DNA of 64,000 bases, taken from NCBI GenBank assembly GCA_029851415.1, contig CM056744.1, positions 87,903,907 through 87,967,906 on the forward strand, in the 5' to 3' direction. The translations under genes and the position numbers were made by a program. Below are positions 1-11,820 of this stretch, one piece after another (position 1 is the first letter of the stretch; each line of letters opens with the position of its first letter). The DNA comes from Eretmocerus hayati. Its lineage: Eukaryota > Arthropoda > Insecta > Hymenoptera > Aphelinidae. The notes under the pieces were generated by a model that worked only from the letters and a program-made list of their open reading frames with translations, was not told the origin of the DNA and ran no database searches.

Positions 1-1267
1 GTGGTGAATTCCCAATAGCTTTCTATAGCACAACTAATTGTATAGGACTAGAACCTTTCAATGGTTGCCAGAAAGTCATTAAGCGTTCACGCAGCTAGAA
101 TTATATTTGGCCACGTCACGAGTGGTAAATCGAATCGGTCTATTCATCAGCGCTTGAATGAGCTCGTATAAAGCTAATTCGCATCTGTACAGTTAATTTG
201 AAGACTCTCCATTACATCATCGACCCAAATTTTGTTCCTGGAAAGACAAAAAGAAATAGAAAAAATATTGACGAACTCTATCCCATTCTCGTCTCTTCAA
301 TTCAATTTCCATCGTATATCAGGCAGAAATAGAATAACATCACTGACGGGCATTGAACATCTTTCCAGGTCTTCCCTACTTCGGTGTGACCTCTCAATAG
401 ATTACAATCATCAACAGTTCCACGAACCTCTTGAATATCACTTCCTCCATTTCTATCAATTTTGAAAAACAATGTAAACCGCCTAATAGTCTAGTGACGG
501 TTATCGGTTATGCTCACTCGTTTTACGGAAATCTGTAACAGGAAGCTGAGATATACTTTTGGATTCCTCATCGCTCGGTACTCCTCAGCTAAATGGATTT
601 CCATTTACCTATACAGCTCCAAGACCCTAAGAAGGATGCTACAGTTGTGCTCGGAAACCTATTCAATAAATAAAGATTTCTTCAGGATTCAGGAGGATGA
701 TTTCTGCAGGAGCAAAGTCTGATAAGTCTACAGGAACTGAATGTCCCGAACCACCACCATCAATTGCAATATACATACGCTTTTAGCTAATCCGGTTCAC
801 GGTGCGAGCTCCGTGGGGTGTCGTCCGGTCCTGAGTGGTAATTGTGAATTATGCAAGAACGGGCGGAAATTCATCTATCCAGATCGGACAGTATTAGCCC
901 CGCGGTGGTATCGCATCGATCCCGTTGCATTAAAATATCGTAACTTGATTTTGCACGGGAACGAGTTTTACGCTCCTGCAATCTTGCTTGGATTTTGCAC
1001 TGCGTCCCATACCGTACATCGCAACGAATTGGTTAATTCCGGAAGCTAATTTCATAAAAAGCTCATTATTTTCCCCCAAGTTGATTGCAAAATGTAACAC
1101 CAGTGCACGATCTAATTTGCAAACATTTTGAACTGTGTCATGTTGTCCGGCTTTGGAGTATTCATACTCGTTTTGAGGTACACATCAAAATTTCTATTAT
1201 TGGAGATGAATTTCAAATGTTGCTCATCCCACATTATTACGCTCCAAACGACGCAGATGTTGCATAC
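1..1267. other. no recognised gene
   Basis: I see no protein family, RNA gene or repeat with another copy in the window. The longest open stretch (about 741-1049, +) encodes some 100 residues that I do not recognise and lacks clear splice context, so I do not call it a gene. Confidence 0.4.
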
Positions 1268-1270
1268 TTA

Positions 1271-2052
1271 CAAGGGGAGGACCAGACTTTTGGATCACCA
1301 ATCTTGTCCAAAATTTTTTTTACAGTTTTGTATTACCTAGAATATGAATAATCCAGAGTAACTCCGTCAAATGGGCCTCCTGTTCAAAGTTACAGCCCAT
1401 GACATTAACATTGCCTATAAAAAGTGATATATATATAGATTAGGGTGTTCCTTATTTCCCAACTTTCGATTTTTCACAATACCATCGTGAATTTTCGATC
1501 TTTGATATAAAAAAATGAGAAAAAAGTTTTGCCGCGCCCTGTGCGACGTATTCTGCTTTGCCGCTCGAACATCATTTTAACATTGAAAACCCTATATTGA
1601 AAATTTCGCCCGCCCCACCCTTTGTACCTCTGGGATCACTGTGATTCCTCATGGCCCCTCTTGGACCATGGAAAATATCAAAATACACTATTTTGACGTA
1701 AAATTTCACAAGGAACACGAACACGGGCGAAATTTTCAGTATAGGGTTTTCAACGTTAAAATGATGTTCGAGCAGCAAAGCAGGATATGTCGCACAGGGC
1801 GTGGCAGAAGTTTTTTCTCATTTTTTCATAACAAAGATCGAAAATTCACGATGGTATCGTGGAAAATCGAAAGTTGGGAAATAAGGAACACCCTAAATAT
1901 AGATATACTGGCAACGTCAACATTTTTGCTTTTAGCTCTGGACAGAGGGCCCATTTGACGGAGTTACTCTGGATTCTCATATTCTAGGTGGCACGAAACT
2001 GTAAACAAATTTTGGAAAGGATTGGTGATCCAAAGGTCTGGTCCTCCCCTTG
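1271..2052. mobile_element. foldback (palindromic) non-autonomous DNA element, family A
   Basis: The ends are inverted repeats: the left begins CAAGGGGAGGACCAGAC and the right is its reverse complement. They are flanked on both sides by TTA (1268-1270 and 2053-2055), read as a 3-bp target duplication. TWA targets are typical of PIF/Harbinger elements, so this is probably a non-autonomous relative; no transposase is encoded. The arms are about 160 bp each and share strong similarity with the palindrome at 35211-35563. A second palindrome (1441-1896) occupies its middle. Short open frames in the arms are by-products of the repeat. Confidence 0.75.
1441..1896. mobile_element. second foldback element nested inside family A
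   Basis: The left arm starts TAGGGTGTTCC and the right arm ends GGAACACCCTAA. The arms pair for roughly 170 bp, with central sequence near 1620-1720. The octamer ATATAGAT lies at 1433-1440 and again at 1897-1904, consistent with a 7-8 bp target duplication, as hAT-type elements make. Taking it out leaves an outer element of about 320 bp, the same size as its relatives near 35-36 kb, which supports insertion into an existing palindrome. Confidence 0.65.
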
Positions 2053-2055
2053 TTA

Positions 2056-4190
2056 GTTGAGTTTGATTTGACGGTGAACGTCCTGTCAATCCTTTGCGAA
2101 ATAACAATGACTTCATATACCTATGCATGTGTGGATGTAATGACAAGGCTGGTTTTCAATGTAGATCTTCTGATGTTGGAGTTGGCAAGGAGGAGTGGGA
2201 GTGAACCACCCCTTTACGTACCTCTGTCTTCTGCTAGCGTGGATAGATTTGTGACTCCCTCTCTCTTGTCACACGACCAGAGCTAGAGTACTGTAGATGT
2301 TTCTCTAGACCGTGATGGCTCCGTTGAATTGACAATTCACATTGTTTAAGGGATCCAGTGGTGAATTTCGCTGCTTTTTCTTCAGAATCTTTGAGAATTT
2401 TATTCAGATTTGTCGAAAAAATTTCCAGAAGTTACCAAACCAATCGAATGTTCCCCGCGAAATCTTGATCTCGATGTTATCAGTCTCGATTAAACTTAAT
2501 TGATAGAGAAATTTTCCGTGAATGCTGATGAATTGCACCTCATTCTTTTGTTTGATTGAGTTCTTCTTCACAGTAATTCAATGTGACCTCAACGTGACAC
2601 GTGCACTACTTTTTGAGACTCGAAAGTACTCTTGGATGCATGGGTAATTTTTTTCTCTGCTTTAGATTACACTGCAAGGCGAATTCATAAAGCAGTAATG
2701 TCATTAGTCCAAATCAAGGATTGCCCGACTTTTGGGTGGCCATACCTGAACATCGATATGCTCGGCACGAAAAGCCGTTTCACGTATCTACATGATTATA
2801 TGATCCGTACCGGTGGCACTCGTATTCGGATACCCAAAAGCGGTGGATACGAGAGTAGACACGGGAAATCGCTAAGGGCCGAGACAGTGCAATTCGTGTG
2901 TGCTTCCGGGCGCTAATGGCCGTTGCCCGTATACTGATATCGAAGAATAGATTTTCGCGAACGATTCATTCTCAGCACGCGCCAAGCTCTGTGGCATCGC
3001 TTCGCAACAGCTGCCACTTCGTTTGACCGTGGTTGGTTGCAGCTGGACAAACAGGCAACTCGCGGACTCTTTTTGCAAGCTTTGTGACGTGCACAAAAGG
3101 ATGTTGTTTCGAACACTCTCTGTCTCGCTCAACAAATTGTTTCCGGCTGATCGATATTGCGCAGCGCGAACTATACCTACGAGAATTTCTCGTTTCGACC
3201 GAGTATAACGTTGCCTGAGGTTTTTGCGCACCTCGAGAGCTATTCACTCGACGAATTGGAACTGCGCGAGGGAAAATTGATTTTCCCTCGCGTCGAGTGC
3301 GTGTTCTAGATGTATATGATGCGATTCCACGCCACGCGAGAAGAGATGAACCTCTTGAGAAGGTATAGGATTGATGCTACCAGAGCGAAGAACCCCGGAT
3401 GCACGTTGACCCTTTTTTGCTATACTGGCTAACGAGTGAATTTGATTCGATGTCGATATCGTTCGAATGGAAGGTTGAAGAGTAATTGGATAACGGAAAA
3501 AAGTTGCGGTCACGATGAACCAGTTTCAGTGAGGATCGGTGAATCAATTCTTAGTACTCCTTCGAGTACAGGTTTGAGACGGGATAGTAGGGTGGCCGGA
3601 TGAATCATATTCGGTGCGTATCATGAAAATTTCAGCAATTCTGTATAATTTCGTTCTATCCATTGAAGTTCTTCGTCTGTATCTATCGCAGCCATCGCAA
3701 GCATTGTTTGCAAGGGTATCCCACAAAGGCCGGTAGTGGCAAATATTGAGTCTCGCGGAACTTGATAATGAAAACGATGTAATTCCGAACAGAATCGAGC
3801 TCGTGCATGGGTTTGAGATGGGCCACAAATAGGATGTTTTGATTGGTTCATCGATTACTGCAAGCATTTGCTCTCAACCATGCATATTCTCACAATTACC
3901 ATTTTGCTCAGTCGCGGTCAGATTGACATTACTCAGTCAGAGGTAGGATAAACAGTTATGTGAGGCGAATGGTAAATTTATCCTACTCGAAGTTTGTTTA
4001 CGTACCAATCAGGTTAATTAAACCAGTACCGCCGACTATAGAATTCTAGTTGAGCTTGTGTTGGTGCTGAGAATGACGATAATCTCGTTGTTATTTTACT
4101 TCTGAATTCTTTTCTCATCAAGGAGTAATCACATTGCTGTATGATTTTGTCCTGTAATCAAACACGATGACTAGGCATTTTTACTGTAAG
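2056..4190. other. unassigned sequence
   Basis: I see no recognisable gene here. A strong hairpin at 3245-3299 is listed separately. Short open frames on both strands around 2.6-3.9 kb match no family I know. Confidence 0.35.
3245..3299. repeat. two-part perfect hairpin
   Basis: CACTCGACG at 3245 pairs with CGTCGAGTG ending at 3299. Between them CGCGAGGGAAAA pairs with TTTTCCCTCGCG across a four-base TTGA loop. It could be a small inverted repeat or a transcribed hairpin; no second copy was seen. Confidence 0.6.
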
Positions 4191-4194
4191 TCCG

Positions 4195-4405
4195 GATCAG
4201 TTACACTGTTTGATAATATATTTTTCGCCATTTTCCGGTGTTTGAGTGCCTACAAAATTGCGAAAAATAACTTTCGATCCTCGCACACGAGGTTCCCCGC
4301 TTCTGAGCGATCATTCCAACCCTCGCCTCCGGCTCGGGCCAAAAACCGATCGCTCGGAAGCGATCTACAACCTCATGGACTCGGTGTGAAATATACTATT
4401 TCTCC
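4195..4405. repeat. interspersed hairpin repeat family Q, copy 1
   Basis: This matches 9880-10070 at roughly 70% by eye. Shared blocks include a pairing AAAATTGCRAAAAAT segment, a GCTTCYGAGCGATCATT block, a CCTCGCC/GGCTC centre and an AACCTCATxxACTCGGTG end. Internal complementarity (GAGCGATC with GATCGCTC) folds the repeat into a hairpin. No coding capacity; probably a MITE or SINE-like repeat of unknown class. Confidence 0.55.
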
Positions 4406-4792
4406 TCACTAGAAATCCTACGGAGATATTCTGCGTTTGTAGGACGATCTCTTGCCTACTTGTTAAGTAGAATTATATTCAGCTCGAAACTTTGTGGTAC
4501 CCAATAAAAATTTTCTTCCCATTAAAATATAATTATTCTATGGGGATCGAAATCTGAGTGAATTCAGATACTGAGAGGAGATCATACGACAGATCACATA
4601 AAAATTACTTAAAGCTACATGAAGATTCGAGCTATGACGTAAGGATGCATTGTCTGGTCAAGATACTAAATTTTTCAAATACTCTCATAGTCAGAGGGAG
4701 GAATATCAGATATTTTGAATAGATTAATCTAAGAACAGTATCGACTAATCCACGAGCACATGTAGCACGTGCTATGTAACCCTTTTTTTATT
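4406..4792. other. unassigned spacer
   Basis: AT-rich sequence between the hairpin repeat and the CCAAAGT-rich element. I see nothing in it. Confidence 0.3.
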
Positions 4793-4794
4793 TA

Positions 4795-5630
4795 CCGTCA
4801 AATTGGGTAACTTTGGTGCAGTGGGTGCAACTTTGGTACACCCTTGAAAAATGACTTTCAAAGCTGCATTCGTCAAGGTGAATGATTCTATCGCTCTGAA
4901 ACCTATCACACCCTCTCGGCATACGCATAAATAATGTGTTGAGCCACCGCAGATCCCGCGTGGATGATTGTACTCGTTTATTGAAGCTTTTTCTGAAAAG
5001 GCTAATTTAGCACCGACGCGCGATCGGTCCATTTAGTGCACCTGGCAAGAAGTGTTCCGGAACGAACTACGGGTGTATAATGGTACATTTCCATCACATA
5101 TATCACCATATGCAAGAAACCATCGTTACATTAGAGTATTTACAGCATTTGGAATTTTAATGAATGAAAAACAGGGAGAAAATCATGAAAAAACATACCA
5201 AAGTTACCCCACTCTAGGTAAGAAGCATGAGGATAGGGCAACTTCAGTACACCTTCCCATGACAGCTTCTTTTCGTCTCATCTTGAGTCGAGCGATTGTC
5301 TATGCGGTTTTGATTTGTTTCAGACAGCTCAAAATAAGATTCCTGAACGATTAAAATTACTTCACTCACATGGTGATGGGTAGAGTTGAAATATTTTGTA
5401 AGTGTACCAAAGTTGCCCCATCGGGGTCTAACTTTGGTACACTTACAAAACTGCTAATAGCTCCGGCTTGAACTCATCAAATCGAACTTTGTAGCCCATC
5501 AATCGGAAGCTGAGACTGTAAGCTTTAGATTGACTACTAATAAAAGTGGGTTTAGTCAATCTATGTTGAAATGCCGAGCCAAACAAAATAAAAAGTAACG
5601 AAATCGTACCAAAATTACCCGATTCGACGG
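4795..5630 (+). mobile_element. CCAAAGT-rich MITE family P, copy 1 (complete)
   Basis: The ends are inverted repeats, CCGTCAAATTGGGTAAC at the left and a diverged reverse complement at the right, flanked by TA on each side (4793-4794 and 5631-5632). TA targets suggest a Tc1/mariner-type origin. At 836 bp it has no transposase. The word ACCAAAGTT, or its complement, occurs six times, at both ends and around a central palindrome near 5402-5440. Other copies lie at 15430 (split), 34287 (partial and split) and 50124 (complete, opposite strand). Confidence 0.75.
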
Positions 5631-5632
5631 TA

Positions 5633-7500
5633 CGCATTTTCAACCTCTTTTCGAGATTATTATGCGGAACCTACAGTTCTAGATGAATTCCGAACCCCTT
5701 GAAATGTAACACTTCTACTTTTATTAAATTCCCCATGCTGATATCAGAAAGTTGCAAAGCATGCAGATCTCATGCAAACGTAGAATTCATGATAATCATC
5801 GCACTGGTTGAATGCAGACCTTTTTCAACTCGTTACTAGCTAAATTTAAATTCGGAAAAACAAGCCTCAACACGAGCGTGCAATGTGCATTCAGTTACGT
5901 GGACTACGCCAGGGGTTACGCGCCAGCTTCAGCTTTTCTTGAGAATTAATTCTTTGGTTTTTTCAACAAAAATTCGTTTCAAATATATGAAGTTATGTTC
6001 ATTGCTCCTCCCCGCATTGTTATCTGACACTCAAAAATTAAATATTGAACAAGATTATTTGAGTCTGTATGCTATCCAATAAGTTTTTTAATATATCTGA
6101 CTCATTAGATCATTGTTTGTTTCCGTTGGTTAATGGAATGCGATTGTCACTGATAGGTAATAGTCAACAATGAGATTCGTATAACGGTACGTAAGACTCA
6201 TATCTCAGTATATGACTCATCAGAGTATTATGCAGGAGCATATTTACACTGGGCAGCCTCAGCGGTGATACTGCATAAACAGCACAGTCTTCTGTGTAGT
6301 CTCCGTGGATACAAGTAGTTAAAGATCACGGGTGCCGAAAAAAATTGATCAGAGACTTTTTGGTGGACCCACAAGTATCATAGATTAGTTAATTAAGTAT
6401 ACGCCACCGTGACAAGTCATCCTTACACCATGAATTATCGCTCCAATAAACACCAGGACAAAAAGTGGAAAGTAGACGTGATGGAGGGTTCACGAGATGA
6501 TTTTGGAGGTAGAGGTGAAGTATATTCAGAAAATTCATGCAGCAATTGAAACTAATTATAATTGCACATCTAAAATTCTTTTAGTGGATACAATCTGTCT
6601 TAGTTCGGTCTTTATGTGAAACTTTCCTGAGTCAGTCCAATACGTGTAATTTATGTATGTACACTGTAAGGAATTTATTCGAAAAATTTCAACTAGCTGA
6701 TTGAATCAAAACTTCAACCAGATCGTTGAATATCCAACAGCTGAAAGTGCCAGGCGGTGGTTGCCGGACAAAATTTCTGGGCTAGAAAAACAAATTTTAT
6801 TATAATTTTGGAATGTGAATCAGTCCAGGAGGACTGAGGCAGGTCATGCAAATGATGTATAATTTTTGCAGATAGATATATCGGCAACGTTTCGTCAAAT
6901 TGTTTCGTTTATCAGGCTTTCTTAAAACATTTTTTAGAAGAACATTATATATTTTCAAATTGTTCCATTTTTTGTAGATTTGTGTAGTCTACCGGTCATA
7001 CATAACTTGCATGACTTACATAGTCCACCTGGATCGATTGATGTTCCAAAATTATTTATGACTGAAACAAGACCAGTCAAGACATCATAATTTGATCCAA
7101 GTTTCATCGTGTTTTTTCATGAATAAATAAAAAACATCAGTGGTGGCCGCGCGAGCCTTTTCGGTAAAAAATTCAGGTGGAGCAACGTCTTCGTGAATGA
7201 CAAGGGACCAAAGTCCTTTTTTGCATGCACTCACTTATTTTTCTGAGAAATTATTGATATAATCACTACCAAAAAGATACTCCTTGAGATATGAATAATT
7301 TTTTGGTCTTCTCAAGTGGATCAAATGTTTGATCCATATGATGTTCAATTTTTGGATCATACAATCGGCTAAAGATGGTAAGAAAGAGATATGGCAACGA
7401 CTCATGATTTTCTTTCGTGCTGAATTACTCATACCATTTATATACGTTATGAATTCTGAGATAAGAATAAAAAAATAAGTCGTAATTCTAATCTCTGCTT
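5633..7500. other. unassigned sequence upstream of the SMYD4-like gene
   Basis: No repeat or gene is recognised. A pyrimidine-rich acceptor-like site (TCTCTGCTTGCAG) ends at 7504, so part of this interval may be an intron or 5' untranslated sequence of the downstream gene. I could not place an upstream exon. Confidence 0.35.
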
Positions 7501-7530
7501 GCAGGCCCAGGAGCATTAGAAACTCTTTTT

Positions 7531-9739
7531 ATGGAGGCTGAGAAAAAGCGTATAGCAAAATACATTGGAATGCTTCAACAGATATTCAATGTAACAAATG
7601 ATAAACGTCCCAAAAGATCGTTAGAATCTCAAAAATTGCGACAACGAGCAAATGACATATTTTCCAAAAACAAGCACAGCCATCAAGAACATCTGCAAGT
7701 TTGGGAGTTATATTCGAAGAGTATTGCATTGGCTCCAGCTTTATCAAAAGAATTATCATCAGCTCTATACAATAGATCTGCTTTGTCTTATCATTTGAAA
7801 AAGTACCCAGAATGCCTTCAAGATCTGAACACTGCAGAGAAGTGTGATTGTTCAGAGATGCTGAGAATGAAAATAGCTTACAAAAAAGCTGAATGCTTGA
7901 TCAAGATTAGAAATCTACCCACAGAGGCAATCGTCCAAACAGCGATCACTGAAATGGAAAATATCTCAATAGAAGAAGGGATGAAGACCAAAATGATTGC
8001 AAAACTCGAAAATATACGGGCGAGTCCAACAATCAAAGCCAATGTCCCGGACGAAGATCGTACGATGAAGATTGATAAAATTGATTTCCAAGAAAAGGTA
8101 CCAGTTGCCTCCACTGCTGTTACACTAAAATTCAACGAGAAATATGGGAGGCACGTGGTTTCCACTCGCTACATCAAGCCCGGAGAAATTTTGGCTGTAG
8201 AAAAAGTATATCCCGTCCTCAATTTATCACATTTGTATACTCATTGTTCTGAGTGTTCTCGGGTTGCTTGGGCCTCAATACCGTGTGAGTTTTGTGCATT
8301 CGCAGTATACTGTTCCGAAAAATGTAAAAATGAAGCATGGCATAAATATCATGATATCGAATGCGATATAATAGACATGATGTATGCAGATGGAAACGAT
8401 ATACCCGAATGCAACCCCAATTATCAAGTGGTTTTGAGCACAAGATTGGTTTTATATGCGTTGAAAACACAAAATGGAAGTATTTCCGAGTTGAAAGATG
8501 AGCTGATGAAAATAGATACTTGCACAGGTAAGATCGAGTTCAGTCACGGAATAGGTACCAATTCAACAGCACTTTTCCTGCGTAGCTTCTATATAGCTCT
8601 CTGCTCTTCGTTATATGAATTACAATCATTATTTTCACTTTTTCCAGACCGTTGCAATAGAGGATTCTCAAAAAATGGGATTCTGCAAAGTGCTTCACCT
8701 GAGAGTTTCCTTAGTCTATTGAGCAATGCTCATAAGGAGATTTATACTTCTCTAGAGGCCATATCACGATTGGCTGCATTGACAGTATTAGGTTTTGCCC
8801 AATTTACCAAAGTTTTTGGCAGAAAATTTGATACCCGTTCTGATTCCACAATCCCAAAACGAGAAGATATGTTATTCATAGGGGCACTAATATCACGGAT
8901 GTCTCATGCGCTATACACAAATCAGTACCAGGTGAGCGATATGAGTTTAAGAAATATGTAAGGAATAATCATGAATCATTCAAATAACATCAATTTATTC
9001 AGTTAGGAGAGGCAAGAAGTATATTTCCGCGATTATCTTGCAAAGATTTACGAGATACTAAGCATTCAGAAGAAGTCGTCATTGGATCGTACATTGCACC
9101 ATTCTGTAGTCTTTTCAACCATGCTTGTCTACAAAATGCTTATCACTGTGTCACGGATGATGGATCCATGATAATATTTTCCGTTTCTCCAATCGAAAAA
9201 GATACGCAAGTATGGCTATTTTAAACCAATTTTGTGTCATTGATTACATAATATGCTTAATGCGAATAATCCCGATTCTTATTTCAGATCTTTACAAGCT
9301 ACAGAGGTGACCTTGCACATCACTTATTCCCGAGAATATCCAGACAGTTGACAATGAGTCGACTAGCTTTTCCTCAATGTGAATGTAGAGCGTGCATTGA
9401 AGATTGGCCTGTGCGAGATCAACTTCCAAACATTTGCGTAAGTCGCTCAATTTGAGTGTCTGTAAGTCTACAGGGCAGATTCAAAATCATATGCTATTCT
9501 TTCCTCAGGAACTGACAACAGATAAGGAATTGTTAGGCCTGCTTGCTGAGATCACGAGAGAGATGGTCGATATAACTGTGGGAATCGAGACGTTCACTGA
9601 GATGGTTATGAAATGCATCGAAAAAGTGGTTAAAAAGTCTTTGTACCCGTCTAAAGAATTTGATTTGCTCATGAATCACTCGACACGCCTCAACATAATT
9701 TTATATGGCAAGTTTTTCCGAATTCCACCAGGTTGTTGA
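7531..9739 (+). CDS. Smyd4: SMYD4-like SET and MYND domain protein (4 exons)
   Basis: Predicted exons are 7531-8931, 9003-9209, 9288-9437 and 9509-9739. Every intron has GT..AG ends and all junctions fall between codons, giving 662 residues, a usual length for insect SMYD4-like proteins. Residues about 35-150 are helical and TPR-like. The SET domain starts near residue 190 and is split by a MYND zinc finger (C239, C242, C252, C255, C261, C265, H274, C278). SET resumes with the NHAC motif at 506-509, followed by a post-SET CxCxxC at 567-572. The family consists of lysine methyltransferases that bind S-adenosylmethionine; specific substrates of insect SMYD4-like proteins are poorly defined. The frame stays open upstream of the chosen ATG to an acceptor-like AG at 7503-7504, so the true N-terminus may lie in an unseen exon. 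No disabling change was seen. Confidence 0.85.
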
Positions 9740-9879
9740 GACCAAAACATACCCAGTTTGACGGTTGTTTTTGCTGTGTTGCATCTTATATCAGCCAAGA
9801 ATTATATCGAGTTATATCTTTGGATTGAAGCAGTTTTTATAAATTTGATGACATAAATTGAATGAAGTTAACTCCATAC
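9740..9879. other. 3' flank of the SMYD4-like gene
   Basis: Presumed 3' untranslated and intergenic sequence. No canonical AATAAA was noticed in this short stretch. Confidence 0.3.
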
Positions 9880-10070
9880 TGCTTTACTTGCTCTTTTGCA
9901 ATTTCCCAATGTTCGGGTGCTCATAAAATTGCAAAAAATAATGTTCGCAACTCGTTTATGAGGTTGCCCGCTTCCGAGCGATCATTTCGAGCCTCGCCTG
10001 GGGCTCAAGGCTGGAACCCAATCGCTCAGAAGCAAGCTACCACCTCATTAACTCGGTGCAAAATGTACTA
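9880..10070. repeat. interspersed hairpin repeat family Q, copy 2
   Basis: Same family and orientation as 4195-4405. TTTTGCAATTT pairs with AAAATTGCAAAA, and a GCTTCCGAGCGATCATT block is followed by a partly complementary AATCGCTCAGAAGC. The two copies bracket the SMYD4-like gene. Confidence 0.55.
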
Positions 10071-10747
10071 TATTTTGACTCTCAACGCTCACGTCTTCAA
10101 AATGCAAGAACTCTTTTAGATTTCAATCCATTCACTGAAATCGTGAATATCGCGGTCTCTTCCCCGTATTTTTTATTACCCCAATTATATCGATAGGACC
10201 TACCATTGTGTAGTGTGTTGTTGGGAGCAATGAAGGCGTTAACATGTTCTTTGCGATGGTGAATATCGCATTTGGGTCCAATTAATGGGATCTTGATCAC
10301 CACTACGGATCGAGTTAGACGCGTGGGCCTCGCCGATGGGGCCCATCGCAGTGAAGGTGTGAATACAGATCCAGGACTCAATCCCCGTATCAATTAGAAG
10401 ACTTTTTTCAATTTTGTGCGTACAATTGAACGTTAGAGTGTACTTCTCGCACGGTTATCGTTGCGGAAATGAGTGCGGGAGTGTCGGTCAACTGCAGGTG
10501 TGCATAAACTAACATTCCCGCACAGGTTGCGGTCTCTTCCGCACATCGCTTAACTCAAAACTGTGCGGAAATCCTACTCTTTTTATTGCTTCATATAACT
10601 CAAGTATGAGCGCCATTTCAATGACAAACATGACACGTGTCATTTAAATCGCGTTCAAAATTTTAATATTTGCAGAACAACATCTTTTTATATCCATATT
10701 AGAGTGGAACGGGGGAAAGTGAGTAAGAAGCTGATGGACAATATCAA

Positions 10748-10966
10748 AATAGTACATTTCGATACAAGGGCGTAAAACGTTTTATTCGCGTCCGAGTGAT
10801 GGGTTTCCGGCCCGAGCCGCAGGCGAGGGTCGGAATCATCACGAGGACGCGAATAATAGGTTTTACGGCCCTGTATCTAACTATACTTTTCGATAAACTG
10901 TGAGTAAAAGTCGACAAACTGTGCGCAAAGTGCACTTTTACTCACAGTGTATCGAAAATGATATTT
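10748..10966. repeat. double-hairpin palindromic repeat
   Basis: The outer words TTTCGATACA and TGTATCGAAAA pair across about 200 bp. Inside are two hairpins: one whose stem starts TACAAGGGCGTAAAAC (10768) and ends with TTTTACGGCCCTGTA (10875), with a GC-rich centre similar to family Q, and one with CTGTGAGTAAAAGT / ACTTTTACTCACAG (about 10900-10948). Probably a small non-autonomous DNA element. Confidence 0.55.
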
Positions 10967-11753
10967 CTCCTTCCCAGAATAGATATAAATCTCATATCAG
11001 AATATTGTAATTGCACGATATGGGTGAACTGTTCTTCGGATTTCGTCTTGAAGTGCACATGTGCGAATTTACGTATTACAACGACGAGTTTTCTCGGTCA
11101 AATTGAATTTTCCGGCTCCTCCGCCGATGAGGTGCATAGCTCTCTGATAGCTCAATTCCTTTATTTTTACACAAAGAATACGATTGAATTCTCTTGGAGT
11201 CCAATTATATTACGCTCGACAAGTTGTAGCATCTAAAGTGACATGAGAAATTTTTCCCAAAAATCTGTGACACTCTCATCTTGCAAGTAACACGGCCGAG
11301 TGCTGTAAAGCACACCTCCCCCAATAGATAAATGATAACTTTGGATTATTAGAAACAAGTCTGAAAACTAGCCTAATCTGATATGCTCCACTCACGAGAA
11401 CTTGCCGAATCACCAGAGCCTTTCTCGATTTTTGGTCGTTTCCAATGAATGTGTCAATCTTTGACAGATTATCTTGCAATATCAAATTATGCATTTTATG
11501 TTCCCCAGACTATTTTGCGACTCGTGAAACTTCGTATTATCGTTGACAAGAGATTACCAATGCTTACTGCCGATTAATCGATCGCCCTGTTTGGAAAACT
11601 TCCCCGAACCCAGTTGAAGTTGTCATCAAATGTGATGCACTTTTATTAGAATTTTATTTCAAGTAGAGGGCTCCGTCCCCCACACCCCTCACCAGATTGC
11701 ACCCTTGGACTCCGCTCCGCCCCCGGGTACCCTTAACTATTTACTCGATTTCC

Positions 11754-11820
<67 letters not shown>

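Noticed and set aside
11665..11735. GC-rich CCCC blocks here and at 39330-39410 as one SINE family
   Set aside because: They share only short GGGCTCCG/CCCC words and have homopolymers on opposite sides; similarity is too weak to call.
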